Below, one piece after another: positions 45,951 to 54,958 of a stretch of DNA of 64,000 bases. Origin of the DNA: Yimella lutea (GTDB taxonomy: Bacteria; Actinomycetota; Actinomycetes; Actinomycetales; Dermatophilaceae); the NCBI RefSeq assembly GCF_006715095.1, contig NZ_VFMO01000001.1, positions 1,116,001 to 1,180,000 of the forward strand. The letters are read 5' to 3'. Numbering within the stretch: position 1 is the stretch's first letter; each line of letters opens with the position of its first letter. The notes under the pieces are model-generated. The model ran no database searches. It was given only the letters and a program-made list of their open reading frames with translations, and was not told the DNA's origin. Both the position numbers and the translations under genes were made by a program.

Positions 45951-47620
45951 TCCGGGCAGAGGACTGGCGGCCCGTCGATGACCTCACCCTCGAGCCCAAT
46001 GCGCTCACCGCCGCGACCACAACCGACTTGAGCGTTGTCGTCGCTGCAGGCCCGGGCGCCGGCAAGACCGAACTCCTGGCGCAGCGCGCGGACTTCCTGT
46101 TGCGTACCGGTGAGTGCCCCTACCCACGGCGGATTCTCGCCATCTCCTTCAAGGTCGACGCCGCCCGAAACCTCAGGGAACGTGTACGCAAGCGATCGGG
46201 AGCGCAGCACGCGGCACGGTTCGACAGCTTCACATTCCATGCCTTCGCCAAGCACCTGATCGACAATTACCGGCCAGCGCTAACTGGTCAGAACGAGCTG
46301 CAGCCCGACTATCGCATCGATGCTGGCACTCGCGTCCACGGCGTGCAGATCACGTTCGATGACCTCGTTCCACTCGCACTCGAGATCCTGGAGAACAACT
46401 CGTACGCCCGAGGCGCTCTGCGCCAGACCTACAGCCACGTGTTTCTGGACGAGTTCCAGGACGCCACCAGGAACCAGTATCAGCTCGTGAGAACCGCCTT
46501 CCTGGGCACGAACGCGAAGCTGACAGCTGTCGGGGACGTCAAGCAACGAATCATGGCTTGGGCCGGCGCTCTCGACGGGATCATGAAGAGGTTCTCTGAA
46601 GACTTTGGCGCGGCGTCGTTGCCTCTCTACCAGAACTTCCGGGCCGCGCCGCGCCTTCGTCGAATGCAGAACCGCATGATCGCGGACATGGATCCCGCAG
46701 CCGCCAGCCCAGATGAGGACCTCTTGGGCGACGAGGGTGTCATTCGCGTGCTCCATTTCGACAGCCAGATCGAAGAAGCAGCGGCAGTCGTGGATCTCAT
46801 CGATGGCTGGCTCGATAATGGCGTGCCGCCAAGCGAGATAGCAGTCTTGGTCCGCCAGCAGTCCAAGCAGGTGACCGAGGCGCTTGCGGAGGAACTCCAT
46901 GATCGCGGCATTGCGTACCGCAACGAGCAGGAGAGTCAAGATCTAGCCGCCGAGCCCGCCGCGGCAATGATCTTCAACTTCATGTGGGTCGTGGCTGGCG
47001 AGCGCAATCCCGAGGCGTACGCCGAACTGGTGCGAGTCGCCTCGCGCGCCAGCGCATCTGAAGAAGCAGCGCGTCAGTTCGACAGCCAGCTCAAGCGAGT
47101 ACTCCGGGGCGCGCGGGCACGGGTCCAGATGCCCTCGTTCGCGCGAGAAGACGTCGCTGCCTGGCGGCCAGTCATCACCGAGTTCCTGGACGTCGTGACG
47201 CGCCCAGTGATCAACGCCTTGTCGCCGGCTTACCAACAAGGCACCCGACTTGATGAGGTCATTGAAGGCGCTATGGAGGCGCTCGGAAGAGAGTTGGCCG
47301 TAGACGGGAGCCCTGTGGAAGCACTCAAGCGGCTATCCGAACTAGACGCGGTGCGGATTCTGACGATCCACAAGTGCAAGGGCCTCGAGTTTGAGAAGGT
47401 GATTGTGCTTGGAGTCGAGGAGGAGCTCTTCTGGGGCGACGCGGCTACATCGGAATTCTTCGTCGCGATCTCGCGAGCCAAGGAAGAACTAGTAATGACA
47501 AGTGTCGACTTTCGCGCGAGGCCGAGCACCCCCGTCAAGTACTGGCGCGAGAACCGGTCCACTCACGCCGAGTTCCTCGCCTATGCGGATGACGACCGTA
47601 GGGACGAGCAACCCTTCTGA
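45947..47620 (+). CDS. GajB-like UvrD/Rep superfamily 1 helicase
   Basis: This 557-residue helicase has Walker A AAGPGAGKTELL (about 33-44), motif II LDEFQDATRNQ (about 167), LYQNFRAAPRL, motif V TIHKCKGLEFEKVIVLG and motif VI VAISRAKEEL. The start is GTG 45947, overlapping the GajA-like stop. In Gabija, GajB senses DNA ends or nucleotide depletion products and supports GajA. Length and order fit; it is the last gene before the integrase relic. Confidence 0.86.
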   Translation: MIRAEDWRPVDDLTLEPNALTAATTTDLSVVVAAGPGAGKTELLAQRADFLLRTGECPYPRRILAISFKVDAARNLRERVRKRSGAQHAARFDSFTFHAFAKHLIDNYRPALTGQNELQPDYRIDAGTRVHGVQITFDDLVPLALEILENNSYARGALRQTYSHVFLDEFQDATRNQYQLVRTAFLGTNAKLTAVGDVKQRIMAWAGALDGIMKRFSEDFGAASLPLYQNFRAAPRLRRMQNRMIADMDPAAASPDEDLLGDEGVIRVLHFDSQIEEAAAVVDLIDGWLDNGVPPSEIAVLVRQQSKQVTEALAEELHDRGIAYRNEQESQDLAAEPAAAMIFNFMWVVAGERNPEAYAELVRVASRASASEEAARQFDSQLKRVLRGARARVQMPSFAREDVAAWRPVITEFLDVVTRPVINALSPAYQQGTRLDEVIEGAMEALGRELAVDGSPVEALKRLSELDAVRILTIHKCKGLEFEKVIVLGVEEELFWGDAATSEFFVAISRAKEELVMTSVDFRARPSTPVKYWRENRSTHAEFLAYADDDRRDEQPF

Positions 47621-47687
47621 GGCATTCCTATCTGCGGCAAAGGATGCCATGGGAGTGCCATACCCCCGGTGACTGCGGTCCGTTGCT

Positions 47688-48299
47688 CTACTCGGCGAGC
47701 ATCACGGCGGCCGCGCCGAGAGAGGCGGACATGATCGACTCCGCTGCGTTCCTGGTGCGGTCCTCGGCGGTCGGCCAGAGGTGGGCGTAGGTGTTGAGCG
47801 TCGTGGTCGCCTTCGCATGGCCGACCGAGCGTTGCACAGTCACCACGTCGCACCCTGCGGCGATGAGCCCGGAAGCGTAGAAGTGCCGCAGGTCGTGAAG
47901 CTTGATGCCGCACAGGCCGGCGTCGCGCAGCGTCTTGCGCCACCAGTAGCCGACGGTGTTCTGGTGCGGAGGGTTGTCACCCTCCCCGCCGAAGAGCCAC
48001 CGATCCTTGCCGGTGGTGCCGTGAGTGGTGACGTGTTCGGCGAGCACGTTGACCAGGCTGTCAGCGAGGTAGACGACGCGTTCTGATCCGTACTTCGGGG
48101 CCCGAACGTCGATCGCGCCGCCGTTGACGCGCTGGACTTGGCGGGAGACCTTCAGCGACCTGCGGAGGAAGTCGACGTCGCCAAACTGGACCCCGGCGGC
48201 CTCGCCGAGCCGCAGGCCGGCGAAGGCGCAGAGGGCGATGAACGGCTGGAACCGGTCGTCGGCCACGGCCATGAGCTGCCCCACCTCCTCCGGAGGTCC
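47688..48299 (-). pseudogene. Tyrosine recombinase (phage integrase) catalytic domain, N-terminus lost
   Basis: The visible 200 or so residues are an integrase catalytic domain with Arg in AGLRLGEAAG, HDLRHFYASG (HxxR), the second His in GHAKATTTLNTY and Tyr in the same block, so all active-site residues remain. The arm- and core-binding N-terminal parts are missing: the frame is closed by TGA at 48300-48302, directly after PPEEVGQLMAVADD. Upstream of that stop, in the same frame, is an AbiEi-like fragment. It is unlikely to be an active recombinase. Confidence 0.85.
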
Positions 48300-48494
48300 T
48301 CAGGAGCAGAGGGGCCAGTCGGGAAGCCGGAAGAGGCCGCGGTCGACACGCAGCCAGTTGCCACTGTCGGCGTGGTATTTCTGTGCCTGATAGCTGTAGC
48401 CAAGGTCGAGCGCCTGGGCGGCGGTGAAGTAGCCAACCTGGCTGAACGCAAGGCGCTGGAGGGCCAGCCTTAGGTCCTGTCGTGTGCCGGCCAC
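48300..48494 (-). pseudogene. AbiEi-type antitoxin N-terminal domain, truncated
   Basis: These 64 residues (MAGTRQDLRLALQRLAFSQV, then GYFTAAQALDLGYSYQAQKYHADSGNW, ending RVDRGLFRLPDWPLCS) match the winged-helix N-terminus of AbiEi-family antitoxins, normally 180-300 residues. The rest is missing and replaced by the integrase fragment. The start is GTG 48494, 6 bp after TATGCT (48501-48506). No AbiEii toxin gene is adjacent. Confidence 0.7.
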
Positions 48495-48516
48495 GGCTTC
48501 AGCATAGCACCACGCG

Positions 48517-48537
48517 AACTCAATATAGACTTTAGTT
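48517..48537. promoter_or_regulatory. Operator-like inverted repeat before the AbiEi fragment
   Basis: AACTCAA and TTTAGTT (6 of 7 complementary) are separated by 7 bp in a locally AT-rich stretch just upstream of the TATGCT -10. Type IV antitoxins bind inverted repeats at their own promoter, so this may be the remnant operator. Confidence 0.35.
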
Positions 48538-48566
48538 CTACGTAGCCCGCGTCGCTAAAGTAAAAC

Positions 48567-50934
48567 TCACGCTGAGTACAGCCACTCTTGAAGTTCGCTG
48601 ATTGCCTGACGCCACCCCTCGACACCGCCGAAGTGCCGTGCCGCTTCGACCGGTGAGCCGAAGTTGCTCAAGGGCGGCACTTGGAAGGCGTAGACGTGGG
48701 TCATCTCCTCGACGCCGTACTCCTCGTAGCGGTCGAGGAGGGCGGAGATGATCTCGCGCGCGGTCGGCACCAGCGCTTCGAGATCGTTGGCGTGGTCCTC
48801 GCGCGCCAGCCGAGCGCGTTCGGCCCTGGTCCGTTGGGGGACGTTCCATGCCGCGTGTGCGAGGACGTCGAACGGGTCAGTATCGGTCGAGAGCTCGAGG
48901 CGCCTCGCCATCTCCTCGATGGAGACGCCGCGGGACGCGAGGCCCTCCTCCAGAACCGCACGTAGCTGGGGATCGGCCCAGCGTGCGCGAAGATCATCGA
49001 TGGTCGGACACAGCACGCGGACCTGGCCGGCCAGATAGTCCGCGTACTCCACGAGGCGGAGGGCGCCCGTGCTGGTGTCGGCGACGTAGTAGGCCTCGGC
49101 GGTAACCGTGACCTCCGTGCCGTCGACGTAGTACTTCCGCGCTGGGGGCTGGTCGAGTTCTCCCTCGGACTGGCTGCGGTCGGAGTCGGGCTCCGGTTCG
49201 CCCAGCGACGGCATCGAGGGGGCGACGTCTCCGGCGTCGCTCTCGACGATCTCGCCGCACTCGTCGATGCGCTCGGTCCGGATGCGCACCGGCTCACCAT
49301 CGAAGCCTGGATCGGAGAAGAGGACAGACGCGCCAACGTAGTCCACGATCTCGAAGGAGTACTTGTCGTTGTCGGGGTACAGACGCGAACCTCGTCCGAC
49401 GATCTGCTTGAACTCGACCGATCGAGCCGATCGGGCGAAACAGGACGACGTACTTCAGGTCCTGGACGTCGATGCCGGTGGACAGCATCCGCGATGTCGT
49501 GGCGACGACGGGGGACGACGACTCCGGGTCACACAATCGGTCGAGTTGACGCCGGCCGGTCTCGCCTTCGGCACTGACGATCCGGACCACCCAGAAGGGA
49601 TCGGCCGCCACCTCCGGCAGATTGTGCGCCACCATGGCCTGCCGCATCTGCTCCGCATGTTCGGAGTCGACGCAGAACACGACGGCACGCCCGGGGCGAT
49701 CGCGGAAGATCTGAGTGAGGTGCCGAGCCGCAGCGTCCGTTCGGCGCAGGAGAGACACGAGGCGCTCAAAGTCACGGGTCGTGTAGAGACCATCCGGGAT
49801 GTCCCGACCAAAGGTGTCGACCTCGCCTGGATCGGGCCGCCAGCCTTCGGCATCGGGAGTCAGTACGACGCGCCGCACGGTGTACGGGGCGAGGTAGCCG
49901 TCCTCGATGCCCTGGCGCAGGGAGTACTCGAACACCGGCTCGCCGAAGTAGTCGTACGTGTCGACGTTCTCGTCGCGTTTTGGCGTGGCGGTCAGGCCGA
50001 GGTGGACTGCGGACGTGAAGCGGTCGAGCACCGCACGCCACGATGACCCGGGCACGGAGCCGCGGTGGCACTCGTCGACGATCACCACGTCGAAGAAGTC
50101 CGGCGGGTAGCCCTCGAACGTCGACTCAGCGTCGTTGCTGTTCTTCAACGACTGGTAGGTGGCGAAGTAGATCTCTCGACCCATGACGGCGTGCCCCTGG
50201 ATGCGCGTCGCGCCCTCACCGAACACGGGTCGGAAGTAGCCATTGAGCGGGGACTTGATGAGCGCGTCGCGGTCAGCGACGTAGAGGATTCGTCGGGGTC
50301 GCTCGGCATCGACAGCCCGCCAGTACGAGAGGAGTTTCCAGCAGAGCTGTAGTGCGGTGAGGGTCTTGCCAGAGCCCGTGGCCATCAGCAGCAGCACACG
50401 AGGCTCGCCGGCGAGGATGGCACGCAGGACGCGGTTGATCGCGACCACCTGGTAGTAGCGCAGCTGCCGTATGGATCCGTCGGCGTTGGTCAGGGTTTGC
50501 GAGAGGGGCTGGGAGAGCGCCGACCGCGCCTCCTCATCCAGGTGGTGGTGGCGGGCGTATCGGTCCCAGAGCTCGGGTGGGGTCGGGAAGGCGTCCAGGT
50601 GTCGCTCGGTCCCCGTCGATAGGTCGCGCTCGATGATGGCGTGACCGTCCGAGGCGATCGCTGTCGGGAGGTCGAGGGCGACGGCGTACTCGATGGCCTG
50701 CTGGAGTCCCTGTCCGGGGCTCGAGTACTCGCGCTTCGCCTCCACCACCCCAACGGGCAGGCCGGGCACGATCTCAAGCAGGTAGTCGACCCGGCTATCG
50801 CCACCGAGGGTGGTGTTGGTGGCAAGGTCCGAGCGGACCACGTACTCGGTGCGGAAGCTGTCCGCCCAGCCGGACTCCACCAATCTCGGAACGACGAACT
50901 CGCGGCAGGTGTCCCGCTCGTTTCGCCCCGTCAT
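48567..50934 (-). pseudogene. Orphan HsdR-like restriction ATPase, one-base frameshift
   Basis: The upstream part (about 500 residues) has an HsdR_N nuclease domain (RVDYLLEI then VVEAKREY, the PD-(D/E)xK site) and helicase motifs LMATGSGKTLTAL, VDECHRGS, LGLTATPKR and TSRMLSTGIDV. At about 49418 one extra G shifts the frame: removing it joins LFRPIGSI to VEFKQIVGRGSRLYPDND and on to DYVGASVLFSDPG and a C-terminal domain of about 240 residues. No hsdM or hsdS is nearby. ATG 50934 lies 6 bp after TAGCCT (50941-50946). It may be a pseudogene or a sequence error. Confidence 0.85.
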
Positions 50935-51046
50935 GCTCAAAGGCTAAGGGGACGCGCAGTGGAGCCGCCGGAACTTGGCGTCCAAGAGGGCCGGAACGCA
51001 GCACGGAAGCACGCGCGCTGTCGGAGGCCTGTGGAACTCTTGCGGC

Positions 51047-51808
51047 GTGAGCGACATAGAAACGATGACGGTGTGGGAACTCCTCCGGGACTACGCCGCG
51101 ACCCAGTCCGGGGCCTTCACTTCGCAAGAGGCGCTCTCGTGGTTTCGCCGCCACGCGCCCGACAAGGCCAACGAGCGGACCATTCGCACTCACATCCGCG
51201 GCGCATCTTGGAACGTGGATAACCGCTCCCAGTTCTCGTCCAAGGAGCCGTTCCTGACCAAGCTCGACCGAGGTCTGTTCCGGCGAGCGCGCCCCGAGGA
51301 GATCGAAGGCTGGCGAGCAGATGTCCCCGCTCCGGCGGTTACACCGCTGCCGTCTGTCCCAGCAGAGGGGGACCCGGCGTCGGAGTGGCACACGGAGGAG
51401 AACACCCAGCGCCTTCTCGTTGAATGGCTCGCTGATGAGGGATGGACCATCGTCCGAACGGCGAACACGGCGACGCGCGAGCACGGCCTCGATGTCGTTG
51501 CCGAGCGCGACGGTCAGCGCCTCGGGGTTGAGGTGAAGGGCTACCCGTCTCGCTTCTATGTCGCCGGTCCGAAGAAGGGCCAGGTGAAGACCAGCACACC
51601 CAAGGAGCAGGCGAAGAAGTGGTACGCGCACGCGCTGGTGCCGGCCATGCGACTTCGGACGCAAGAGCCCGACTCGCTGTCGGTGATGTGCTTCCCCGAC
51701 TTCCCTGTGTACCGGGCTTTGTACGCGGACACAGCTCTGTCGTTGCGCGCGGCGGCCATCGAGGTTTGGGTGGTCTCGCAGAACGGCGGAGTCGAGCGTA
51801 TCGACTAG
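51047..51808 (+). CDS. Winged-helix plus PD-(D/E)xK nuclease-like protein
   Basis: This 253-residue protein has an N-terminal winged-helix-like segment (VWELLRDYAATQSGAFTSQEALSWFRRHAPDKANERTIRTHI) and a C-terminal Mrr/VSR-like nuclease core: ADEGWTIVRTANTATREHGLDVVAERDGQRLGVEVKGYP, where Asp of GLDVV and Glu-Lys of VEVKG are the catalytic residues. GTG 51047 is taken as start, with AACTCT 6 bp upstream. It is divergent from the HsdR-like gene and may be a DNA-modification-dependent nuclease; this is inference from fold only. Confidence 0.65.
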   Translation: MSDIETMTVWELLRDYAATQSGAFTSQEALSWFRRHAPDKANERTIRTHIRGASWNVDNRSQFSSKEPFLTKLDRGLFRRARPEEIEGWRADVPAPAVTPLPSVPAEGDPASEWHTEENTQRLLVEWLADEGWTIVRTANTATREHGLDVVAERDGQRLGVEVKGYPSRFYVAGPKKGQVKTSTPKEQAKKWYAHALVPAMRLRTQEPDSLSVMCFPDFPVYRALYADTALSLRAAAIEVWVVSQNGGVERID

Positions 51809-51909
51809 TCCTCGCTGCGGAGCGGATCGAGGCGAGGCCTCACTCCGACTCTGAGGCCGAAGCGGTGATCGCCGAGCTCGACCAGATGCGGAGGCGCGCA
51901 ACACCTCCC

Positions 51910-51974
51910 CAGGCCGCAAGTAGTCCCGCAAGGAATCCGGCAGAAACAGAGATCACCAACGACGCCCGACGCTC
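51910..51974 (+). repeat. Direct repeat, copy A, left of the four-gene operon
   Basis: About 65 bp starting CAGGCCGCAAGTAGTCCC align with 56550-56614 at roughly 52 of 66 positions, with two one-base gaps. The rest of the gap 51809-52070 shows no recognised gene. Confidence 0.65.
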
Positions 51975-52070
51975 ATGCGATGGCCCCGCCAGTGAAAGAG
52001 TCAGCCTCTGCAAGACGTGTAACCGCAAGCCGCCGCCAGCTCATCTACATGAACTAAGGAAGGGAACCAC

Positions 52071-52910
52071 GTGCTGCTTCCTGCAATCGTTCCTCTTCCG
52101 GGGGTCCCGCTTTCGAATGCTATCGAGATGGTTCAGCACTGGAAGTACGAACTGGAGAGGGTCCGCCAGTCATCCGCCGAGGAGAGCCTCGCGACCTACC
52201 AGCGGTGGGCGCCTCTGGCCTCCGAGGTTCTCGGCTCGACGTTCGGCTTGTTCGAGCTTGAGTCTCTGATCGCTACGCTTCGTCACGACACACTGCTGCA
52301 GCTGCACGCTGGTGACAGCCACTCGCTCATCAACGGAGTGATCAGCGCCGAGCTGACCGATCGGATGAGGGCGTTCGACGTCCTACTCCAGTCCCTGAAG
52401 GACCTGGACGCACGGTGCAATGCCCTTCCGAAGTCGTACTCGCCCTCCGTCCTGGTCCCGGACACCAACGTCTTGCTCCACCAGGACGAGCCGTTCGACG
52501 AGCTGGACTGGAAGGCCCTGATCCCAACCTCGGACGACGTGCGGGTCGTGATCCCGATGGTGGTGATCCGCGAGTTGGACCGCCACAAGCGCTCGCCGGC
52601 CAACAACGTCGTGAGCCGCAACAACAAGGAAGCTGTTCGAGATCGTGCGCGCCGCACATCGAGAGAGTTGGGCGTGCTCTTCGCTCGACCCATGGACGTC
52701 GTGACTCTTCACCCGAGAGCGGTGACGATGGAGCTTCTACTCGATTCGGTCGGACACGTTCCTGCCGGGGACCCAGACAGGGAGCTGATCGAGCGAGCGT
52801 CAGCGTTGAAGGGCGTCACCGATCGGAACGTCGCGATCGTGACGAGCGACAACGGCATGAAGTTCGCTGCTGCCGTAGCCGGCATCGACGTCATCAGCAC
52901 GAACAATTAG
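52071..52910 (+). CDS. PIN-domain ribonuclease-like protein
   Basis: This 279-residue protein has a helical N-terminal part (about 1-120, unrecognised) and a C-terminal PIN domain: VLVPDTNVLLHQDEPF (first Asp near 130), VVIPMVVIRELDRHK (Glu near 166) and VAIVTSDNGMKFAAAVAGIDVI (third acidic residue near 264). These are the metal ligands of a PIN RNase. It starts at GTG 52071 with AAGGAAGGG upstream. It opens a tightly packed four-gene unit and has no VapB-like antitoxin next to it. Confidence 0.82.
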   Translation: MLLPAIVPLPGVPLSNAIEMVQHWKYELERVRQSSAEESLATYQRWAPLASEVLGSTFGLFELESLIATLRHDTLLQLHAGDSHSLINGVISAELTDRMRAFDVLLQSLKDLDARCNALPKSYSPSVLVPDTNVLLHQDEPFDELDWKALIPTSDDVRVVIPMVVIRELDRHKRSPANNVVSRNNKEAVRDRARRTSRELGVLFARPMDVVTLHPRAVTMELLLDSVGHVPAGDPDRELIERASALKGVTDRNVAIVTSDNGMKFAAAVAGIDVISTNN

Positions 52911-52919
52911 CGGGGACAC

Positions 52920-53747
52920 GTGGAAGCCAGGAAGAACCCGGAGTATCTGCGCTCCGTGCAGACGGCCGTGATCCAGTTCAAGGAGGTGCTGCAGGAGTAC
53001 CTGGAAGCCCATGTCTTCAACCAGTTCATGGCTCGCGGCATTGCTCCCGCGATCCTGCCCCGGGAGGGGTCAACGGACGAGCAGATCGCACATCTCGCTA
53101 CGTCGGTGGGGCAAGCGGCGGGGCGGGCTGCGAAGGCCCCTGGCCTCACCGGGTGCTACTACGAGGTGCAAAAAGTGGGCCGTGTAGACCCGATCGCAGC
53201 CTGGGCGTCGATGGCACAGCCGAAACCGGTACTCGAACCGCGCAACATCCTAGACGCATGCGATCAAATGATCGGGCGCCTCGACGGAATGATCCTCGAG
53301 GCGGAGGCCGAGGCACCACCGATCCTGGGCGCCGAGGCGATGCACCCACTGATCTGGGGTTCGGCTGCGCCGCTCTGGAAGGACCGCCACTTCCGTCAGG
53401 CTGTCGCCGCTGCTGCGGAGTCGCTGGCCTCCCAAGTCAAGGTGCGCACGAGTCGCTTCGACGTAGCCGAGACTGCGCTCTGGCAAGAGGTCTTCTCGGA
53501 CAAGCCGCCGGCACCTAGCAAGCCGCGGTTGCGATGGGCCGGTGATCCGACCGATCGCACCGTGAAGAACATGAACGACGGCCTGCGTCAGTTCGCTCCT
53601 GGTGTGCAGATGCTCGTGCGCAACCTGGCGACCCACACGACAGGGGAGTGGGAAGAGCAATGTGCCCTGGAGAATCTGCCAACGTTGAGTCTTCTGGCCG
53701 GGTGGGTCAGCCAGTGCGATCTCGTCGAGGCGGATGGAGAGGCCTGA
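52920..53747 (+). CDS. TIGR02391 (Ymh) family protein, HEPN-like
   Basis: This 275-residue protein has a TIGR02391-type C-terminal half: MHPLIWGSAAPLWKDRHFRQAVAAAAESLA, then NMNDGLRQFAPGVQMLVRNLATH, ending ENLPTLSLLAGWVSQC. RNLATH (about 234-239) fits the HEPN RNase motif R-N-x3-H. TIGR02391 proteins recur in restriction and abortive-infection loci. The GTG start is 9 bp after the PIN gene, and the TGA shares a base with the next ATG (TGATG). Confidence 0.78.
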   Translation: MEARKNPEYLRSVQTAVIQFKEVLQEYLEAHVFNQFMARGIAPAILPREGSTDEQIAHLATSVGQAAGRAAKAPGLTGCYYEVQKVGRVDPIAAWASMAQPKPVLEPRNILDACDQMIGRLDGMILEAEAEAPPILGAEAMHPLIWGSAAPLWKDRHFRQAVAAAAESLASQVKVRTSRFDVAETALWQEVFSDKPPAPSKPRLRWAGDPTDRTVKNMNDGLRQFAPGVQMLVRNLATHTTGEWEEQCALENLPTLSLLAGWVSQCDLVEADGEA

Positions 53748-54958
53748 TGGCGGCAAGGGAGACAAGGGCAACGAAGACCGCCAAGAAGGCGCCCGCCAAG
53801 CCAGCTCACCGCAAGCGGCGCAACTCCACGCTGCTGCAAGGCGACGTGGGGGAGAAGATCGTCGCGGACGCCATGCCTGGGCAATGGTTGGTTAGGAAGG
53901 TCGATAAAGACTTCGGTATCGACCTTCACGTCGAGGTCTTCGATTGGGTGCCCGATGACCCAACCGCGGCGGATACGTTGGGGGAGCACTTCTTCGTTCA
54001 GGTGAAGTCTCAGGCGACGCTCAAGACCGTCAGGCACGTCGCCCATAGCCGAGGCAACGTGGCCAAGTACGTCCCAGATCCTGGCGAAGGGGATGCCGTC
54101 GAGTTCAGGGTTGTTGCGTGTTCCCTCGAGGTGGGCGAGCTAATGACCGTCGAGGCGATGGGCAACGCCGTCCCCGTACTCCTGTGCGTCGCCGCGGTCG
54201 ACACCGGGGACGTCTACTACCTGTGTCTGAACGACTACATCTCCAAGGTGCTGCTGCCTAACAACCCGAACTACGCCGCCGAAAACCAACACATCACCGT
54301 TCACCTGCCGACGTGGAACGTTCTCGACCGAGACGACGACAGCATTGGGTATCTCTGGCTGCTCGCTCGACGTCCGAAGTTCTACTCGGCGTTCAACACG
54401 TTCAGCTATCAAAGCCATGAGATGGACTACGTCCATGATCAGCTGCTGCACCTGACCTGGGCGATGGATGACGACGCCGCGCTACCTGTCCCGGACGACA
54501 TCATCACGATGCTCGAGGTCTTCCTGAAATCCAACCTGCGCCTCGACATTTGGGAGCCAAGCGGACCAGCCTACTGGTCTCCCCTCGACGACGTTCAGAA
54601 GGACTTTCTCACCCTCCAGGCGGCTTTGCCCCAGCTTCGCGAGCCGCACAGCGCTGGCCGTCTGATGGCGGTGGCAATGCAGCTGATCCAGTCATTCAAC
54701 CGCGCAGCGAACCTCGGGCGTATGTACGAGGAGCTTTGTCGTGAGTGGCGCTTACCAACCGCTCTCGCCGTCTTGATGGACGATCATCCTGGGCTCAAGT
54801 ACAGACCCGAGGCCGTGCCCAAGGTGATCAAGAAGCGTCCTGCCAGAGAAGCTCCCGCTAAGGCGACGAAGGCTGCACCGGCTAAGAAGACCGCCGCAGC
54901 GAACAAGAGGGGCGCAGCGCCGACTAGTAATTCCGCAGCCAAGAAGGCCAGCTCATGA
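53747..54958 (+). CDS. DUF4365-domain PD-(D/E)xK nuclease-like protein with basic tails
   Basis: This 403-residue protein has a DUF4365 domain (about 25-165): GDVGEKIVADAM, KDFGIDLHVEVFD and FFVQVKSQ, in which Glu, Asp and the QxK form a nuclease-like active site. Both ends are Lys/Ala/Pro-rich and histone H1-like (TKTAKKAPAKPAHRKRR at the start; repeated AKKT/AAKK near the end), suggesting nonspecific nucleic-acid binding. The middle (about 200-330) is unrecognised. ATGA overlap with the next gene. Confidence 0.78.
   Translation: MAARETRATKTAKKAPAKPAHRKRRNSTLLQGDVGEKIVADAMPGQWLVRKVDKDFGIDLHVEVFDWVPDDPTAADTLGEHFFVQVKSQATLKTVRHVAHSRGNVAKYVPDPGEGDAVEFRVVACSLEVGELMTVEAMGNAVPVLLCVAAVDTGDVYYLCLNDYISKVLLPNNPNYAAENQHITVHLPTWNVLDRDDDSIGYLWLLARRPKFYSAFNTFSYQSHEMDYVHDQLLHLTWAMDDDAALPVPDDIITMLEVFLKSNLRLDIWEPSGPAYWSPLDDVQKDFLTLQAALPQLREPHSAGRLMAVAMQLIQSFNRAANLGRMYEELCREWRLPTALAVLMDDHPGLKYRPEAVPKVIKKRPAREAPAKATKAAPAKKTAAANKRGAAPTSNSAAKKASS

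Noticed and set aside
41930..47680. TGCGGTCCG at both positions as an att core for the integrase
   Set aside because: Only 9 bp match and flanks differ; the ychF 3'-end duplication is a much better explanation.
48567..51808. Complete type I restriction-modification system
   Set aside because: No hsdM or hsdS is present; the HsdR-like frame is broken and the divergent gene is a different nuclease type.
51840..52028. 62-codon minus-strand frame with a hydrophobic stretch before the PIN gene
   Set aside because: No ribosome-binding site or recognisable family, and it overlaps the 65-bp direct repeat.
52071..52910. Classical VapBC toxin-antitoxin pair
   Set aside because: The PIN protein is twice the size of VapC and has no small antitoxin gene; the partner downstream is a TIGR02391-type protein.
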